NCBI GenBank assembly: GCA_002378005.1
Contig: DFQY01000005.1
Coordinates: 1-25,651, forward strand
Direction of reading: 5' to 3'
DNA: 25,651 bases
Source: Flavobacteriales bacterium UBA3477
GTDB taxonomy: Bacteria; Bacteroidota; Bacteroidia; Flavobacteriales; Schleiferiaceae
Below are positions 23,021 to 25,651 of the stretch, piece after piece (position 1 is the stretch's first letter; every line of letters begins with the position of its first letter). Position numbers and translations under genes: made by a program. The notes beneath the pieces were generated by a model. The model searched no databases. It was not told the origin of the DNA and saw only the letters and a program-made list of their open reading frames with translations.

Positions 23021-25651
23021 ATGAACTACAAATCCTACAATTATATTTTATTCATCGCCGTTATGCTATTGTTGGTACCAGATACTAGCAAAGCTCAAAA
23101 CTGCATTAAAGCCACGCCCTACACCGAAGCATTTTCAGGAACAGGCGGCGGCTGGTTTCCTCCCACTAGTTTTTTCAATCAAGGGAGCATCAACAGTTGT
23201 TGGGAGCGCGATTCCGGATTTACTTGGATTAAAGCCCCAACTGTGACGGGAGGTAGTAATTCATTGACAGGACCTTCCGGGGACCACACCAACGGAGGCA
23301 ATGGCTATCTAAGTGCCGATAATAATGTCTATGCCTTCAATGATTTCGACGCAAAACTCGTTACGCCCCCTATTTCACTAGCCAACGATACGGCGCCTCA
23401 ATTATCTTTTTGGTACCATATGTACGGTTCGGAGATTCAAATGCTGCGCATTGAAGTGCGGGAGCTTGGAACGACGAATTGGACCCCTATGGATACTATT
23501 CTGGGAAATTCAGGAGGTTTTGTGAGTCAATCTAGCCCGTGGCATGAGTTCCTGATCCCGTTGGATGGTTTTATTGATGATACGGTCCAATTCCGCTTTA
23601 CCGCCCAACGCCAAATCTCAGCCCAATTCAATGGAGCGAACTGCCGCGCCAGTTTAGACGATTTATCCATCACAGAATGGGACGGTTCCTGTAGAGTCCC
23701 ACTAGACCTTCGTATTGCGGCGAAAGGCGTAGCCAATGCGGTGGTGGAATGGCGCACACTGAATCCTCAATCGACCTATGAAGTACAATATGCCCAGGGC
23801 AGTGGAGTACCCTCAAGCGGTACCACAAGCATCACCGCCGGGACTACCTTTAATTACACCGGATTGGCCGCGAATAGCACCTATACCTTAAGAGTACGTG
23901 CGATCTGCGCCCCCGGAGATACCTCAGACTGGTCCTCGCACATTACCATACAAACGGATTGTGGGGTCTTTGCAGCACCTTGGGAAGAGGATTTTGAAGG
24001 AAACTCTTGGACTGCTACTACGAACTGGACCGAGCAAGGCACATTAGATGCTTGCTTTTCAGATAGTGCTTCTGCTCTTCATTTTTGGAAAGTATGTAGC
24101 GGCCCGTACAATGGCGATTCAGGACCAAATACCGACCACACACCTTCCGGATCAGGGAAATATTTGACCATCAACCATTTTAGTACGTCGAACGTCTCCA
24201 CCTTCAAACCAATGTTGATCACTCCATGGATTAGCTTAGATTCTTTGACCACTCCGGAACTCTCTTTTTGGCTGCACGCCTATTCAAATAAAAGAACCAT
24301 TGGAGATTTGTCGGTTTTGATCGAAACCTTGGACGGTACAACCACCAGTGTTTTAGACACTTCAGGCAACCTCCAGGCCACGCAAACCTCCCCCTGGAAA
24401 GAGATTGTCATTCCATTGGCCCAATTCTCCTCCGATACCATCCGAATAAAGTTTCGATATACTGCCATTCAAACTACGCGCTACCAGCAATTGTCCATTG
24501 ATGATATCAAAGTGGATGAGGCACCCACTTGTCCACGACCGAAATTTCTCAAAGTTCTCTCGACCACGACTACGGGCGCGAATTTGGACTGGTCAAGCGG
24601 CGGAGCCTCCTACCATCAGGTTAGGTACCAACGGGTGAATGCGTCGAATTGGACCATTGTAACCACTAATTCCTCTGATGCCGTGCTAAGCGGATTGCAG
24701 CCAAATAAAAAATACCGCTGGGAAGTTCGAGATTCCTGTGGGGCAAATGATAAGAGTATTTGGGTGCGTGGTCCTTCTTTCTACACGGCGTGTACAGTAT
24801 TTACAGCACCTTATTCCAATGATTTCACCAATAATCAATGGCAAGGCCCTTCCCCATTTCTAACCACTGGGCAGATTGGCAATTGTTTTACGCGTTTCGA
24901 AACCTCAGGGTATTATTGGACCGGGGCACGCAGTGGTTTCGATCACGTGGTCTTTTCGGGGCCCAATTCCGACCATACAGGTGGGTCCAGCGGTTATATG
25001 TTTACCAGACCCGAGACCGCTACATCTGATACAGCGAATATCGTATTGCCAATGATAGACCTCGACACCTTGCTTAGCCCTGAGTTTAGCTTTTGGTGGC
25101 ATATGTACGGTCAGGCCATAGATCGTTTGAATGTCTACGCTAGAACGCCTTCGAGTCCAGAAATCTTGTTGGGAAGTATTGTAGGATCGCAAACGGCCTC
25201 TGCTTCTGGGAATTGGACCAAACAGACCTATTCTTTAGCCCAATTTCAAGGCGATACCGTTATCATTCGAATGGAGGGTCGCAAAGGCACGGGTAACATT
25301 TTTACGAGCTTCTCCGCGGTCATTGCCATAGACGATATCGAGATCGACGAAACTTCCACATGCCCCGCCCCTGTTCAGCTGACGGTTTCAAACGTTACGA
25401 GCAATACAGCGACCATAAGCTGGCAGGGCACCGCTGTGAATAGCATCTTGGAATACGGTCCTGTGGGCTTCACTTTGGGAACGGGACAAACGATCAATCC
25501 TGCAAGCTCACCAACTACGTTAACGGGGCTTACAGGAAATACCACCTATGCCGTATTTGTACGCGATAGCTGTACCACGAACCTACTGAGCTCCAATGTT
25601 ACTATCAACTTTACCACCGTCCCTTGCCCTGCCGTGACCGCCTCCGGTAAT
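23021..25651 (+). CDS. Giant secreted protein of alternating MAM and fibronectin type III domains (3' end beyond window)
   Basis: The frame from ATG at 23021 stays open for 877 codons to the last base, so the gene is truncated by the window. A signal peptide is present (hydrophobic YILFIAVMLLLVP, likely cleavage after TSKA). Three MAM-like domains follow at about residues 27–222, 314–503 and 591–780. Each carries a GP-x-x-DHT…G-Y/K motif, an SFW-x-H-x-Y core (SFWYHMYG, SFWLHAYS, SFWWHMYG) and a closing DD-I/L…C. Fibronectin type III-like domains lie between them (about 224–313, 504–590, 781–868) with a fourth module opening at residue 869. Such proteins are cell-surface adhesins or enzyme scaffolds. 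A T9SS sorting domain is expected at the unseen C-terminus, an inference from the family. Confidence 0.9.
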   Translation, partial: MNYKSYNYILFIAVMLLLVPDTSKAQNCIKATPYTEAFSGTGGGWFPPTSFFNQGSINSCWERDSGFTWIKAPTVTGGSNSLTGPSGDHTNGGNGYLSADNNVYAFNDFDAKLVTPPISLANDTAPQLSFWYHMYGSEIQMLRIEVRELGTTNWTPMDTILGNSGGFVSQSSPWHEFLIPLDGFIDDTVQFRFTAQRQISAQFNGANCRASLDDLSITEWDGSCRVPLDLRIAAKGVANAVVEWRTLNPQSTYEVQYAQGSGVPSSGTTSITAGTTFNYTGLAANSTYTLRVRAICAPGDTSDWSSHITIQTDCGVFAAPWEEDFEGNSWTATTNWTEQGTLDACFSDSASALHFWKVCSGPYNGDSGPNTDHTPSGSGKYLTINHFSTSNVSTFKPMLITPWISLDSLTTPELSFWLHAYSNKRTIGDLSVLIETLDGTTTSVLDTSGNLQATQTSPWKEIVIPLAQFSSDTIRIKFRYTAIQTTRYQQLSIDDIKVDEAPTCPRPKFLKVLSTTTTGANLDWSSGGASYHQVRYQRVNASNWTIVTTNSSDAVLSGLQPNKKYRWEVRDSCGANDKSIWVRGPSFYTACTVFTAPYSNDFTNNQWQGPSPFLTTGQIGNCFTRFETSGYYWTGARSGFDHVVFSGPNSDHTGGSSGYMFTRPETATSDTANIVLPMIDLDTLLSPEFSFWWHMYGQAIDRLNVYARTPSSPEILLGSIVGSQTASASGNWTKQTYSLAQFQGDTVIIRMEGRKGTGNIFTSFSAVIAIDDIEIDETSTCPAPVQLTVSNVTSNTATISWQGTAVNSILEYGPVGFTLGTGQTINPASSPTTLTGLTGNTTYAVFVRDSCTTNLLSSNVTINFTTVPCPAVTASGN
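23099..25624 (+). repeat. Three MAM–Fn3 modules, protein-level repeat
   Basis: Within the gene starting at 23021 a unit of about 280 residues recurs three times. Unit starts are marked by Cys-containing strands (NCIKATPYTEAF, DCGVFAAPWEEDF, ACTVFTAPYSNDF). Each MAM ends at DDLSIT, DDIKVD or DDIEID followed by a Cys-containing linker into the Fn3 part. Similarity at DNA level is low apart from short matches such as CATATGTACGGT, so the duplications look old rather than recent. Confidence 0.75.

Noticed and set aside
24905..25192. Minus-strand and alternative-frame open frames in the last 2.6 kb (for example 23527–23757 and 24905–25192)
   Set aside because: The plus-strand frame from 23021 is open for all 877 codons and shows aligned MAM/Fn3 repeats, so the others are shadows.
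1..25651. tRNA, rRNA, CRISPR arrays, insertion sequences, attachment sites or a replication origin
   Set aside because: All gaps between genes are under about 150 bases and none shows cloverleaf, regular repeat-spacer, transposase or DnaA-box-cluster structure on reading; parA/parB alone do not show that the origin is in the window.

Overview
The window is a compact stretch of chromosome from a member of the Bacteroidota, most likely a marine-type Flavobacteriales (Cryomorphaceae/Schleiferiaceae-like; this family placement is inference). The grounds are: gene neighbourhoods typical of the phylum (nusB–DUF1573–yajC–ybbR–coaE and parA–parB–DUF5683–dapB–lepB–wbqC), an extended NusB, a secreted protein with a type IX secretion (T9SS) C-terminal sorting domain, little sign of Shine-Dalgarno sequences, and several TAnnTTTG-type -7 boxes. 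It is almost entirely housekeeping. No rRNA, tRNA, CRISPR array, prophage or insertion sequence was seen, and no gap between genes exceeds about 150 bases.

Layout. 1–1722 (+): the end of rpsP, then rimM, a small four-helix membrane protein and the tRNA methyltransferase trmN6. 1719–3077 (-): a saccharopine dehydrogenase-like enzyme. 3183–5254 (+): a DUF423 membrane protein and ATP-dependent PEP carboxykinase, followed by a strong terminator. 5402–7321 (+): a PIN–PhoH ATPase and a RibD/DHFR-fold reductase, which runs 25 bases into the convergent coaE. 7297–10489 (-): nusB, a DUF1573 lipoprotein, yajC, a YbbR-like protein and coaE; a terminator-like hairpin ends exactly at the ybbR start codon. 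10623–12392 (+): a half-size ABC exporter. 12473–17724 (+): the tightly packed parA–parB–DUF5683–dapB–lepB–wbqC run, followed by an acyl-CoA carboxylase beta subunit and a T9SS cargo protein (to 21261). 21371–21478: an unrecognised 35-codon ORF with a palindrome-rich leader and its own terminator. 21531–22934 (-): a sodium:solute symporter. 23021–25651 (+): the first 877 codons of a giant secreted protein made of alternating MAM and fibronectin type III modules, open through the end of the window.

How the genes fit together. Most encode core functions: ribosome and tRNA maturation, transcription antitermination, the Sec system (YajC, LepB), chromosome partitioning, lysine/cell-wall precursor synthesis (DapB), CoA synthesis, gluconeogenesis and branched acyl-CoA catabolism. 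The right-hand third turns to the cell surface, with one T9SS cargo and one large modular adhesin-like protein around a solute importer. I found no clear undescribed defence or mobile system. The best leads are small: a 17-base direct repeat spanning a signal-peptide region that could act as a slippage switch, an isolated 35-codon gene with a structured leader, a terminator abutting a start codon, and an ABC exporter with Asp in place of the catalytic Glu.
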